Source: an uncultured Pseudogracilibacillus sp. (lineage in GTDB: Bacteria; Bacillota; Bacilli; Bacillales; Amphibacillaceae). Taken from it: a DNA stretch of 32,701 bases. The DNA lies in NCBI GenBank assembly GCA_937974845.1, contig CALJVC010000051.1, positions 1-32,701 of the forward strand. Direction: 5' to 3'. Position 1 is the stretch's first letter; the number at the start of each line of letters is the position of its first letter. Both the position numbers and the translations under genes were made by a program. The notes below the pieces were generated by a model. It was given only the letters and a program-made list of their open reading frames with translations. It was not told the DNA's origin and did not search any database. Positions 1-8,900 of the stretch are shown piece by piece.

Positions 1-18
1 CTTCTTTCTTTTTTATTA

Positions 19-1551
19 TTATACCGGATAAACGCCATGTTTTCTTTCTGTAAAAGTAACATTTTTACTATCATAGACTTCGTAACGTTTAAGTAGTTCC
101 TCCCGCAAATGATCGGGATCGATAATGTGGTCGATAACCATTTCAGAAGCTAGTTGATAAATGTCGATATCTTCTTTATACTCTGCCTGCTTTTGTTTAA
201 TAAATTGTTGCCTTTCCTCGCCTTCCAATTCAGCAATTTTATTTGCATAAACGGCATTAACTGCAGCCTCGGGACCCATTACCGCAATTTGTGCCGTTGG
301 AAAAGCAAGAACCGCATCCGGTTCAAAGGCCGGTCCAGCCATTGCATATAAGCCAGCTCCATAGGCTTTTCTTACAATAACCGAAATCTTTGGTACTGTC
401 GCTTCGCTCATAGCTGATAACATTTTCGCCCCATGCCGAATAATGCCTAGTCTTTCAACCTTTGTTCCGATCATAAAGCCCGGTACATCGGTTAAAAATA
501 AGAGCGGAATATGGAAAGCATCGCACAATTGAATAAATTTCGCCGCTTTATCGGCTGAATCCGGGAATAAAACGCCACCCTTTTGTCGCGGTTGGTTCGC
601 GATAATCCCAACCGGTCGACCTTCTAATCGGGCTAAGCCTGTAATTAGCTCTGGTGCAAAGAGTTTCTTAATTTCTACAAAACTATCTTCATCGATTACC
701 CGATTAATTAATTCGTACATATCGAAAGGAGCATTTTGATTCTCCGGTACAAGGTCTTTTATAGAAGTATCAAATTCCTTAGGTTGTTTCGGAACCGCTT
801 GCTTTGGTTTTTTACGAAAATTTGCCGGGAAATAAGTTAAATATTTTCGAACGAAGGCTATCGCCTCTTCTTCTGTCTTAGCTAAAACATCCCCACACCC
901 AGAAATTGTACAGTGCATCCGGGCGCCTCCCATTTCTTCTAAGGTTACTTTCTCTCCAATGACCATTTCCGCCATTCGAGGGGAACCTAAATACATGGAA
1001 GCATTCCCCTCAACCATGACGACAATATCACTAAAGGCGGGAATGTAGGCACCCCCTGCTGCAGAAGGACCGAATAAAAGAGTAACCTGTGGTACACGAC
1101 CTGATAATTTTATTTGATTGTGGAATATTCGTCCGGCTCCACGGCGACCGGGGAACATTTCTATCTGGTCTGTAATTCGTGCACCAGCAGAATCTACTAA
1201 ATAAAGCATAGGTATTTCTAGCTTTCTTGCTGTTTCCTGAATGCGAATAATTTTTTCTACCGTTCTCTTTCCCCAGGAACCAGCCTTTACTGTCGAATCG
1301 TTCGCCATAACCGCAACTTTTTGTCCGTGGATTTCCCCTATACCGGTAACGACACCATCGGAAGGTAGTCTTTCATCGGCCTCGCAATTTGCAAAAAATG
1401 CATCTTCAACATCTAATCCGTCATCAAACAAAAGCTCTAAACGTTCACGGACAAATAATTTTCCTTGTTCCTTGTTTCGCTCATGGTACTTTTTTGCTCC
1501 GCCTTGACGGATATCATTAATTTTTTCTTCTAATTGTTTGATATAAGTCAA
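19..1551 (-). CDS. Acyl-CoA carboxylase carboxyltransferase subunit (YngE / PccB-MccB family)
   Basis: Biotin-dependent carboxyltransferase of 510 aa, the usual length for PccB/MccB subunits. It moves CO2 from carboxybiotin to an acyl-CoA in the cytosol. Two crotonase-fold halves are visible: an N-terminal half with LVDSAGARI and FGPSAAGGAYIPAFSD, where the Gly-rich oxyanion loop sits, and a C-terminal half with FLTDVPGFMIG, GIIRHGAKML, EATVPK and RKAYGAG. The C-terminal motifs look closer to propionyl-CoA carboxylase than to human MCCB. The AUH-like hydratase gene just upstream instead argues for 3-methylcrotonyl-CoA, so the substrate is open. The start is TTG, 7 nt after GGAGG. It is the last gene of the operon that fits in the window and ends 18 nt from the edge, so a following gene could lie outside. 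Partner subunits are the carrier at 2386 and the biotin carboxylase at 2603. Confidence 0.9.
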   Translation of the reverse strand: MTYIKQLEEKINDIRQGGAKKYHERNKEQGKLFVRERLELLFDDGLDVEDAFFANCEADERLPSDGVVTGIGEIHGQKVAVMANDSTVKAGSWGKRTVEKIIRIQETARKLEIPMLYLVDSAGARITDQIEMFPGRRGAGRIFHNQIKLSGRVPQVTLLFGPSAAGGAYIPAFSDIVVMVEGNASMYLGSPRMAEMVIGEKVTLEEMGGARMHCTISGCGDVLAKTEEEAIAFVRKYLTYFPANFRKKPKQAVPKQPKEFDTSIKDLVPENQNAPFDMYELINRVIDEDSFVEIKKLFAPELITGLARLEGRPVGIIANQPRQKGGVLFPDSADKAAKFIQLCDAFHIPLLFLTDVPGFMIGTKVERLGIIRHGAKMLSAMSEATVPKISVIVRKAYGAGLYAMAGPAFEPDAVLAFPTAQIAVMGPEAAVNAVYANKIAELEGEERQQFIKQKQAEYKEDIDIYQLASEMVIDHIIDPDHLREELLKRYEVYDSKNVTFTERKHGVYPV

Positions 1552-1571
1552 AGAACTTCCTCCTTTATCTT

Positions 1572-2357
1572 TTATTTTGCCTGAAATTTAGCTTGTCGTT
1601 TCTCTTGAAAGGCGCGCAACGCTTCTAAGCGATCTTCGGTATATAAAACTTGCTCATAACATAGCCCTTCAATATTTAGACCGGTTTCTAAGTCGACCTC
1701 GAGACCATAATCAATGGCTTTTTTCGCCGCTTGAAGGGCAAGGGGACCATTTTTAACGATTTGTCGAGCTAGATCTAGTGCAACATCGAGCACAGCTTCC
1801 TTTGGTACAATCTTTTCAACGATACCGTAGGTTAGAGCCTCCTTACCACTAATCGGAGTAGCCGTATAAATTAATTCCTTTGCCTTTCCTACTCCGATTA
1901 AGCGGCTTAAACGTTGCGTTCCGCCTGCTCCAGGAATAATAGCCAGGGAGGTTTCTGTCAATCCTAGTCGAGCCTCCTCTGCACTAACACGAAGATCGCA
2001 AGCTAAGGCAAGCTCTAAACCACCTCCTAAAGCAACTCCATTTATAGCCGCAATTACCGGATACCGCATTGTTTCAACTCTACGGAAAACCTGTCCGATT
2101 CTTTTAACGGCTGCTAAGCCTTCTTTTTCTGTCATTTTCCGCCTTTCTTTTAAATCTGCTCCGGCGCAGAAGGCTCGCTCTCCACTACCTGTAATAATGG
2201 TACAGTAATAGCGATTATCGCTATCGATTTCCTCTAAAATCTGTAAAAATTCAAGTAATAACTCTTGATTTAAGGCATTCATCGCCTCTGGACGATTTAA
2301 CGTTAAAACACAAATCGGAGCGTCGGTAACTTGATCAAGCTTAATTAATTTCCCCAT
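1572..2357 (-). CDS. Enoyl-CoA hydratase/isomerase, methylglutaconyl-CoA hydratase (AUH)-like
   Basis: Crotonase-family protein of 261 aa that hydrates an enoyl-CoA. The oxyanion-hole motif FCAGADLKER lies near residue 65, and GGGLELALACDLR and GLTETSLAIIPGAGGTQR follow. Both catalytic glutamates expected of a true hydratase are present (in GGGLE and in LTE). These three segments resemble human AUH closely, which hydrates 3-methylglutaconyl-CoA in leucine breakdown, so I favour that role (B. subtilis YngF type). A strong GGGGGG ribosome site lies 5 nt before the ATG. The gene sits between the biotin carrier and the carboxyltransferase, with 20 nt to the latter, as expected for the step that follows carboxylation. 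The exact substrate is inferred and not proven. Confidence 0.9.
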   Translation of the reverse strand: MGKLIKLDQVTDAPICVLTLNRPEAMNALNQELLLEFLQILEEIDSDNRYYCTIITGSGERAFCAGADLKERRKMTEKEGLAAVKRIGQVFRRVETMRYPVIAAINGVALGGGLELALACDLRVSAEEARLGLTETSLAIIPGAGGTQRLSRLIGVGKAKELIYTATPISGKEALTYGIVEKIVPKEAVLDVALDLARQIVKNGPLALQAAKKAIDYGLEVDLETGLNIEGLCYEQVLYTEDRLEALRAFQEKRQAKFQAK

Positions 2358-2385
2358 CGTTACCCCCCTAGTTCGAAAACAAATT

Positions 2386-2598
2386 TTATTCCACTTTCAT
2401 TAAGCATTCATCTTCGTTTACGAAATCCCCTTCACTAACCGTTATTTCTTTAACAACTCCACTAACCTCACTGGCAATGGGGATTTCCATTTTCATCGAT
2501 TCCAAAATAACCACTTCATCCCCTATTTCTACTTGCTCTCCTTCTTTAACATTAATCTTCCAAACATTTCCTGCCATCGACGCTTTTATCTCTTTCAT
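2386..2598 (-). CDS. Biotin carboxyl carrier protein, short free-standing (YngHB type)
   Basis: A 70-aa biotinyl/lipoyl attachment domain with no extra N-terminal part. ESMKME carries the lysine (K36) that biotin ligase would modify, and flanking glycines mark the two-fold beta-sandwich. It carries carboxybiotin between the biotin carboxylase upstream and the carboxyltransferase downstream. Fatty-acid AccB proteins are about twice this size with a Pro/Ala-rich linker, so this one serves the catabolic carboxylase and not acetyl-CoA carboxylase. Its GGGGG ribosome site overlaps the end of the biotin carboxylase gene (stop at 2603), which suggests translational coupling. Confidence 0.92.
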   Translation of the reverse strand: MKEIKASMAGNVWKINVKEGEQVEIGDEVVILESMKMEIPIASEVSGVVKEITVSEGDFVNEDECLMKVE

Positions 2599-2602
2599 TG
2601 CT

Positions 2603-3955
2603 TTACCCCCTGACTTTATTTAGATAATATTTGTCAACATAATCAATCGGTGTGTTTCCTTTTAAAAAGTTTTCTTCGGTTAATACGGCTTGTAACATAG
2701 GAATATTCGTTTTTATTCCATTAATTGTGTAATCCTTAAGTCCGGTTTCTAACTTTTGAATTGCTTCTTTACGGGATTCTCCATGAACAATTACCTTAGC
2801 AATCATCGGGTCATAAAAAGGTGTCACTTGGTTACCTTCTCTTACACCGGATTCAATTCGTAAAAAATTATTGGAAGGTTCTTTATAACGTTCAAGCTTT
2901 CCAGGAGAAGGAAAAAAGGTGTTTGGATCTTCTGCGTAAATCCTAGCCTCTATTGCATGTCCCCGATAAGTAATTTCTTCTTGGGATAAACGGAGAGGTT
3001 GACGATTAGCAATTTCTATTTGTAATTGGACAAGATCCACGCCAGTGATTTCTTCTGTAATACCATGCTCTACTTGAATTCTAGTATTCATTTCTAAAAA
3101 ATAGAACTCTTCTTTTTCATTTACTAAAAACTCTACTGTGCCAATATTTTTATAATCGATTGCTTCCGCTGCTTGGAGAGCAACTCGACAAAGAGACTCT
3201 CTTGCTTTTTCGGATAAAAAGGGAGAAGGTGCCTCTTCGATAATTTTTTGATTCCGTCTTTGAATGGAGCATTCGCGATCGTAAAAATGAAGACTCCGCC
3301 CCTCATAATCACAAGCGACTTGTACCTCAATATGTCTCGCTTTCTCGATCAGTTTTTCAATTAAAAGTTGATCGTTTCCAAATAATTGTTTGACTCGCTC
3401 TTTAGTTCGTTCAAAGGAAGAAATTAGCTCTTCTTCGGAATGGATTACTTGCAGGCCTACACCACCACCACCAGCTGCTGCCTTCAACATAACCGGAAAA
3501 CCAATAGAACGAGCTTCGGCTAAGGCCTCTTCTAAACTATCGATTGGCTCTATTGTTCCTGGAATAATAGGTACTCCAGCTTCCTTCATTTTATGTCGGG
3601 CAACTAACTTGTTCCCCATTTGTTCAATGCTTTCACTTGACGGACCGATCCAAACGAGACCAGCTTTTTCACAACGTTTTGCAAATTCACTATTTTCGCT
3701 TAATAGTCCATAGCCCGGATGAAGAGCATCGGCTCCAGTCTCTCTAGCGACTTCTAAAATCTTATCCATATTTAAGTAACTCTGCTGGACTGGTGAAGGA
3801 CCGATTAAAACTGCTTCATCAGCTTCTTTAATGTAGGGTAGTGTTGCATCGGCCTCAGAATAGACAACGACTGTTTTTAACCCTAACTTTTTACACGTAC
3901 GAAGAATTCGGGAAGCAATGGCAGAACGATTCGCTATCAATACCTTAGTAATCAT
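2603..3955 (-). CDS. Biotin carboxylase subunit of the acyl-CoA carboxylase (AccC family, YngH type)
   Basis: ATP-grasp biotin carboxylase of 450 aa that carboxylates the biotin on the small carrier protein using ATP and bicarbonate. The N-terminal pre-ATP-grasp domain begins MITKVLIANRSAIASRI. The glycine-rich ATP lid is KAAAGGGGVGLQ, and the catalytic segment is EMNTRIQVEHGITE. I chose the ATG at 3955 because AAGGAGG lies 6 nt before it; an in-frame TTG at 3973 has no such site. It is 27 nt downstream of the acyl-CoA dehydrogenase stop. Sequence alone cannot separate it from a fatty-acid AccC, but the operon makes a catabolic carboxylase likely. Confidence 0.92.
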   Translation of the reverse strand: MITKVLIANRSAIASRILRTCKKLGLKTVVVYSEADATLPYIKEADEAVLIGPSPVQQSYLNMDKILEVARETGADALHPGYGLLSENSEFAKRCEKAGLVWIGPSSESIEQMGNKLVARHKMKEAGVPIIPGTIEPIDSLEEALAEARSIGFPVMLKAAAGGGGVGLQVIHSEEELISSFERTKERVKQLFGNDQLLIEKLIEKARHIEVQVACDYEGRSLHFYDRECSIQRRNQKIIEEAPSPFLSEKARESLCRVALQAAEAIDYKNIGTVEFLVNEKEEFYFLEMNTRIQVEHGITEEITGVDLVQLQIEIANRQPLRLSQEEITYRGHAIEARIYAEDPNTFFPSPGKLERYKEPSNNFLRIESGVREGNQVTPFYDPMIAKVIVHGESRKEAIQKLETGLKDYTINGIKTNIPMLQAVLTEENFLKGNTPIDYVDKYYLNKVRG

Positions 3956-3982
3956 AGATACCCTCCTTAACAATGTAAACCC

Positions 3983-5128
3983 TTACATTTTTAGCAACTG
4001 ACGAGCGATAACCATTCTTTGAATTTCTGATGTACCTTCACCGATAACAAGTAGTTTAGCATCACGCATTAACCGCTCCACTTCATATTCTCTCATATAT
4101 CCGTATCCTCCGTGAATTTGTACAGCCCGTTCAGCATTTCGTACAGCAGTTTCGGAAGCATACAACTTAGCCATAGCTGCTTCCTTTGTGAAGGGCTTTC
4201 CTTGATCTTTCAACCAAGCAGCTTTTAAAACTTGATTTCTTGCTAACTCTACTTCCATTGCCATATTTGCTAGTTCAAATTGAATGGCTTGGAAATTAGC
4301 AATCGATTGACCAAACTGTTTCCTTTCTTTAGCATATTGTAGTGCTTTATCGAGAGCGTCTTGGGCTACCCCTACACTCAGAGCTCCAATAGAAATTCTT
4401 CCTCCATCTAGGGTAGAAAGGAATTGCTTAAACCCAGCCTGGGGATCACCTAGTAAATTTTCCTTCGGCACACGAACATTTTCTAAAACGACTTGACAAG
4501 TATTTGAACCACGTACTCCCATTTTATCATAAGGTGTCGTTATCGTAACCCCTTCTTTATCCGTCGGTACAATCAAGGCAGAAATAATATTGTTACCGCT
4601 TTCATTTTTACCTGTCACAGCTGTTATAATTATTGTTTTTGCATAGCTTGCATTTGTAATAAAAATCTTTTCACCGTTAATAACATATTCGTCATCTTCT
4701 AATACCGCTGTAGTTTCCGTGCCACTTGCATCCGATCCGGCATTAGGCTCAGTAAGTCCGAAGGCTCCTAAGGTCTCTCCCTTTGCTAAAGGAACGAGGT
4801 ATTCTTCCTTTTGTTTTTCATTTCCAAACATATAAATAGGTGTAGCACCTAAAGATACTGCTGCTGCATAACTTAACCCTGTGCTAGCGCAAGCACGCCC
4901 GATTTCTTCAACAGCTAAAGCATAGGAAACCGTATCACCATCAGAGCCTCCATACTTACTAGGAAACGGGATACCTAAAAGGCCTAATTCACCCATTTGT
5001 TCGAAGGTTTCGATAGGAAACTTTGCTTCTACATCAACTTCCATGGCCTTCGGTCGTACATATTCTTCAGCAAATTGACGAACCGTACGTCGAATCAGTA
5101 ACTGTTCATCCGTTAAATCAAAATTCAC
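3983..5128 (-). CDS. Acyl-CoA dehydrogenase (FAD-dependent)
   Basis: A 381-aa flavoprotein that makes the alpha,beta double bond in an acyl-CoA and passes electrons to ETF. Family motifs in order: FGLTEPNAGSDAS (FAD and substrate loop), FITNASYAK, RKQFGQSIANFQ and, at the C-terminus, GEGTSEIQR. The glutamate of GEGT (E364) lies where the catalytic base of short- and medium-chain enzymes lies. The segment that holds the base in isovaleryl-CoA dehydrogenase reads TLDGGR here, without that glutamate. The operon suggests isovaleryl- or 2-methyl-branched acyl-CoA as substrate, but the active-site layout is SCAD-like. The start is an ATG behind GGAGGGG. It is first gene of the operon, directly downstream of the promoter and operator described separately. 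Confidence 0.92.
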   Translation of the reverse strand: MNFDLTDEQLLIRRTVRQFAEEYVRPKAMEVDVEAKFPIETFEQMGELGLLGIPFPSKYGGSDGDTVSYALAVEEIGRACASTGLSYAAAVSLGATPIYMFGNEKQKEEYLVPLAKGETLGAFGLTEPNAGSDASGTETTAVLEDDEYVINGEKIFITNASYAKTIIITAVTGKNESGNNIISALIVPTDKEGVTITTPYDKMGVRGSNTCQVVLENVRVPKENLLGDPQAGFKQFLSTLDGGRISIGALSVGVAQDALDKALQYAKERKQFGQSIANFQAIQFELANMAMEVELARNQVLKAAWLKDQGKPFTKEAAMAKLYASETAVRNAERAVQIHGGYGYMREYEVERLMRDAKLLVIGEGTSEIQRMVIARQLLKM

Positions 5129-5144
5129 CTTTACCCCTCCTATA

Positions 5145-5164
5145 CAAACCGAACGGTCGGTTTG
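5145..5164. promoter_or_regulatory. TetR-type operator in front of the acyl-CoA operon
   Basis: A 20-bp near-perfect palindrome with arms CAAACCGA and TCGGTTTG; 18 of 20 positions are symmetric. It lies between the predicted transcription start (about 5171) and the ribosome site of the acyl-CoA dehydrogenase gene. ACCGA/TCGGT arms of this kind are typical of TetR regulators of acyl-CoA metabolism. The adjacent TetR gene is the obvious candidate to bind it, which is inference. Confidence 0.75.
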
Positions 5165-5177
5165 TTTTATTAATCAT

Positions 5178-5206
5178 ATTATACGTTTATTTAATTATTT
5201 ATGCAA
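5178..5206 (-). promoter_or_regulatory. Sigma-A promoter of the acyl-CoA catabolic operon
   Basis: Reading the minus strand: -35 TTGCAT (5201-5206), 17-bp spacer, -10 TATAAT (5178-5183). The predicted start near 5171 lies just upstream of the palindrome at 5145-5164, so a bound repressor would block initiation or clearance. Confidence 0.75.
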
Positions 5207-5234
5207 TAGTTTTTTTATACTAACTGTAACACTT

Positions 5235-5822
5235 TTAAACGGAGGGTTCTGTAAGGACTCCTCGTAAAATAAAATCTGTAAAAATATAAGCAATATCTTC
5301 GATCGTTTTTTCTCCATCTTCGTCATACCACTTATAAATCCAGTTTACCATGCCGAGAATTCCCATGACGACAATATCGACTTCTAAGTCTGCGCGAAAT
5401 TCACCCGTCTCCTTTCCGGCATCTAGTAAGTCTTCAAGGATCAAACGAAATTTTCTTCGCTTTTCTTTTATAATAGTCTTATATTCCGGTTGTAAATACG
5501 TTGCTTCTTGATAAAAAACAGTTAGATGAGGCTTATATAGATCAAAGACATGAACGAAGCGCTGAATTACCGCTTTTAATTGTTCGGTTGGCCGGTCGTG
5601 TTCTAGCACAGCCTCCTCTACCCTTTCAATGGCGTAAGTGATGAAAATATCGTGAATTAAAAAAAGCAACTCATCCTTTGAACTAAAGTGATGATAGAAT
5701 CCACCCTTCGAAGTGTTTGCTTCTTCTACGATTTCATTGATTGATACACCATGGAATCCTTTACGTTCAAATAACACTAAAGCAGTGTCGATAATTTTTT
5801 GACGTAGTCCCGTTGGTCTCAC
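5235..5822 (-). CDS. TetR/AcrR-family transcriptional regulator
   Basis: A 195-aa one-domain-plus-ligand-pocket regulator. The helix-turn-helix is unmistakable at about residues 7-50 (RQKIIDTALVLFERKGF, then SINEIVEEANTSKGGFYHHF, then SSKDELL). The C-terminal helical domain, which binds the inducer in this family, has no recognisable specificity. It lies upstream of the acyl-CoA operon and reads the same way, so it probably represses that operon and responds to an acyl-CoA. The start is odd. The only usable codon before the helix-turn-helix is a GTG lying inside a perfect AGGAGGTGA ribosome site, with a stop two codons further up. An ACG three codons in has ideal spacing. The true initiation codon is therefore uncertain. 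Confidence 0.9.
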   Translation of the reverse strand: MRPTGLRQKIIDTALVLFERKGFHGVSINEIVEEANTSKGGFYHHFSSKDELLFLIHDIFITYAIERVEEAVLEHDRPTEQLKAVIQRFVHVFDLYKPHLTVFYQEATYLQPEYKTIIKEKRRKFRLILEDLLDAGKETGEFRADLEVDIVVMGILGMVNWIYKWYDEDGEKTIEDIAYIFTDFILRGVLTEPSV

Positions 5823-5846
5823 CTCCTAAATATACTTAGAGAAAAG

Positions 5847-5872
5847 TGCCCCTCCAATGGATTGAAGGGGCA
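5847..5872 (-). terminator. GC-rich hairpin between dynA and the TetR gene
   Basis: Stem arms TGCCCCT and AGGGGCA (5866-5872 and 5847-5853), extended inward by a U-G pair and CAAT/ATTG, followed on the minus strand by ACTTTTCTCT. It can act as a weak intrinsic terminator for dynA. It also lies downstream of a promoter-like pair at 5902-5930, so it may instead be a leader hairpin of the TetR gene. The U-run is poor, hence moderate confidence. Confidence 0.5.
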
Positions 5873-5901
5873 TAGCACAAAATGCTAAGAATGCGTAATA
5901 T

Positions 5902-5930
5902 ACTATAGCACGTTACAATTGTCTAGGCAA
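5902..5930 (-). promoter_or_regulatory. Candidate sigma-A promoter for the TetR gene
   Basis: Minus strand: TTGCCT (5925-5930), 17-bp spacer, TATAGT (5902-5907). The start would be near 5895, giving a leader of about 70 nt that contains the hairpin at 5847-5872. Confidence 0.5.
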
Positions 5931-5947
5931 GAGCCCTTTAAAAGCTT

Positions 5948-8900
5948 TTAGGCTGATTTCATCATTCCTTCTATTTCCTTCAAGATTTTATCATAACGTT
6001 CGACATCGACCGGTTCATTTAAAACGTTGATTTGCTGTTCGATGAGACTTGCTACTTCTGTTTTCGACTTTTCAATCAATGCTTCAAAGAATTGCTTTGC
6101 CTGGGCGAGGTAATGATGAACCATCTCTTCCTTACGTTCAGATAAATAAGCTTCTATCTCCGGAAGTAAAGCTTCATAAAACTTTTCTTTCATACGTTCC
6201 CGTTCATTTTGTTCAAAAAAGCTACGTAAGTTACGAAATACTTGTAAAGCCTCATTAAAAATAGAATATGAAATATCTTCAAAGGCTTGAATATAATCCG
6301 GTGTTTCAAAACGTTTCTCTTCATAATTCGGAAGAGTAATTAAGGGATTAATTTCGATTAACTGTTGACGCAATTGTTCATAATTTTCTCTATATAATTG
6401 ATTCATAAACGCTTCGATTCGCAAGGAAACAGCACGAACTTCTTGTAATAATTCATATCCAACATAATCGACGAGACGGTTTCGATTTCGTTCTAGTTGA
6501 CGTCGGGCTTCTCTTCCATTTTCAGTCACAGTTGTTGGGTTGAAATGTTCTTGGAACATATCGTGGAAACGAATATATAAACGCTCCTTAACAAAGTGGA
6601 GTTGTCGCTCGATTCTTTCCTCTGTTCTTTCTAACAGGTTCTGTACCGTTCGATTCGACAATTCTTCCTCTGCTTTTTTCTGATCTGCTTCTAAATTAGA
6701 AATGGCCTTCTCTTTTTCCTGTTGATTTAGGGTTGCTGCTTCAATAATTTGTGTCAAACGGCGCTGCGCTCGATCAATATCCCAAAGGGCCGATTCATAG
6801 GTTAAAAGATGTAAGTCATACTCGATAAACTGACCAAAACGTTTTTCAAAGCTTATCATTTGCTCATTGAGCTTTTCTCCGGCTTCCTTTTCTTCTAAAG
6901 AACGTTTACTGGATAAGGGATAAATTTGCGGATTACGAATACCATACTGTAACAGCTGCTCTTCTACATAGTCTAACACTAATCGTAATTCCTCATCATC
7001 CTTAGCTAAATCCGCCGCATTAACGATGAAAAACATTTTGTCTAGTTCAAAGGATTCCTTTACACGACCTAATTGAATTAGGAAGTCGCGATCCGCACTA
7101 GTCACCGCGTGGTTGTAGTAAGTAACATATAAAATAGCATCGGCGTCTTTAATATAATCAAAGGCTACATTCGTATGACGGGCATTCACCGAATTAGCCC
7201 CAGGCGTATCCACAAGGGTAATACCTTTTGCTGTTAAGGCATTCTCATGGTAAAGATCAACGGCTTCAATATAGGCAGCAATCGATTCATCGGTAACATA
7301 GGCAGAAAAGTCTTCTAAAGAAATTTCCTCTTCTTTTCCGAGCCATGCCTGACGTTCTTCGTAGCCTTTTAAAATCGCTTCTAAGTAGGACTGGTACACA
7401 TGGGATAGTTGTTCATTTTTCTGCACTTTTTCCTTGGCAACCCAGTCTACAAAGCCATGAAAATCCGTTGCCTTCGGAGATAAATCCTTCGTAATCGTTA
7501 AAAGATCATCCATTAAAGTTGTCTCAGTCTTATAAGAAATGACAACACTTCCTGACGGATATCCCTCTTTCGGCGGACGAATCCGGTTAATTACAGCCGT
7601 CGTTGGGTTTGGGGATACGGGTAGAACCCTTTCTCCAATAAGAGCGTTCGAGAAGGAGGACTTTCCGGCACTGAAGGCACCAAAAAGAGCAATCGTTAGC
7701 TCGCGATTTTCAATACGCTGTTTCTTCTCTTTTAGATCCACAATTAAACGGTCGAAATCTGGTAAGGCTTGTAAACGATCAAGGGTATAGTCGATTTTAG
7801 AAATAATCTCCTCTGCCTGCCAATTTGCTTGGGCAGATTCTTCAACTTTCTCTTCGATTGCTTCTGTCTTAACAACAAGCTCTTCTTTAGGAAGAGAGGT
7901 AGGAGCCTCCTCTTTTACAAATTGTTGTCGACGTTCCCATGCCTCTTCTATATTAGCTAATGCTTCACTATTATCCGGAGCTACTTCATTTACGAGCTGA
8001 TGTAGTTTCTCAAGTTTGTCTTTAAAAGCATCCGTTTGTGCCTGTTCTTCTTGATATCGGCTCCGTTCTATCGCTAAACTTTCTTTTTCTTGTAGTAGTG
8101 GTGTTGCTTTCCCTTTGGCTTGTTTCTCTACTTCCGCTTTGAAAAGATCAAGTAAACCCTGCGCTTCTCTTTTAGCTAATAGTTTTATTTGATTACTAAG
8201 TTCATTCGTATAATTTAAAACGTACTGACCATTTACCTTAGCGCCTTCTTTTAAAGCATCGAAGACGTTTTCTTCCGTAAAAGGAATATCGAATTGTTGT
8301 GCTTTTTCTCGAAGCTCATCAGAAGCGATTTCGTAATCGTGTAAAAGTTCAGCAAACTTTTCCCTTAAGCGCCATACAATCGTTGACTGTATTGACTTTT
8401 CTAAGGCTTCGTAAAAGTTTGTTAATCGTTTTTCCTTTTCTAATGCTGTTTTCTTCTTCGCTTGAAAAAATCCTACTTTAAAACCAGTTTCTTGGGACAG
8501 TAAAAATTGTTCTGCTAGATCTCGAATTTTCGCTGGCATGATGTAGGCATTTTTCAAGGTTTGTTCTACTTCTTCTTGGAAGGATTCTTCGAATTTTGAC
8601 GATTGTTGGTCTAAATCTTGCAAGGCTGTTTCAAGGGCTTCCCAACGAGCTAAATCAAAGGAACTATCGCCTGTTTCCTCTACGGGCTGATATTTCTTCT
8701 CTAACCATTCGATATGGGACTGTACAACTTGCTCCGTTGCTTCCGTTAGACGCTTCGTCCCTTCTGGCGGTTGATGCAGTAGTTGAAACAAGTCTTCTTT
8801 GATTACTTGTAAATCGTTAAAGGGTAAACTTAAATCCATAACGGAAGAGTAGTAAATTTTTTCCGGATAAATAGCCCAGTCTTGAAACGATTGCTCCACC

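Noticed and set aside
5934..5956. AT-rich palindrome around TAAAAGCTTTTA overlapping the dynA stop.
   Set aside because: The outer pairing needs a bulge and no T-run follows on the minus strand, so it is not a convincing terminator.
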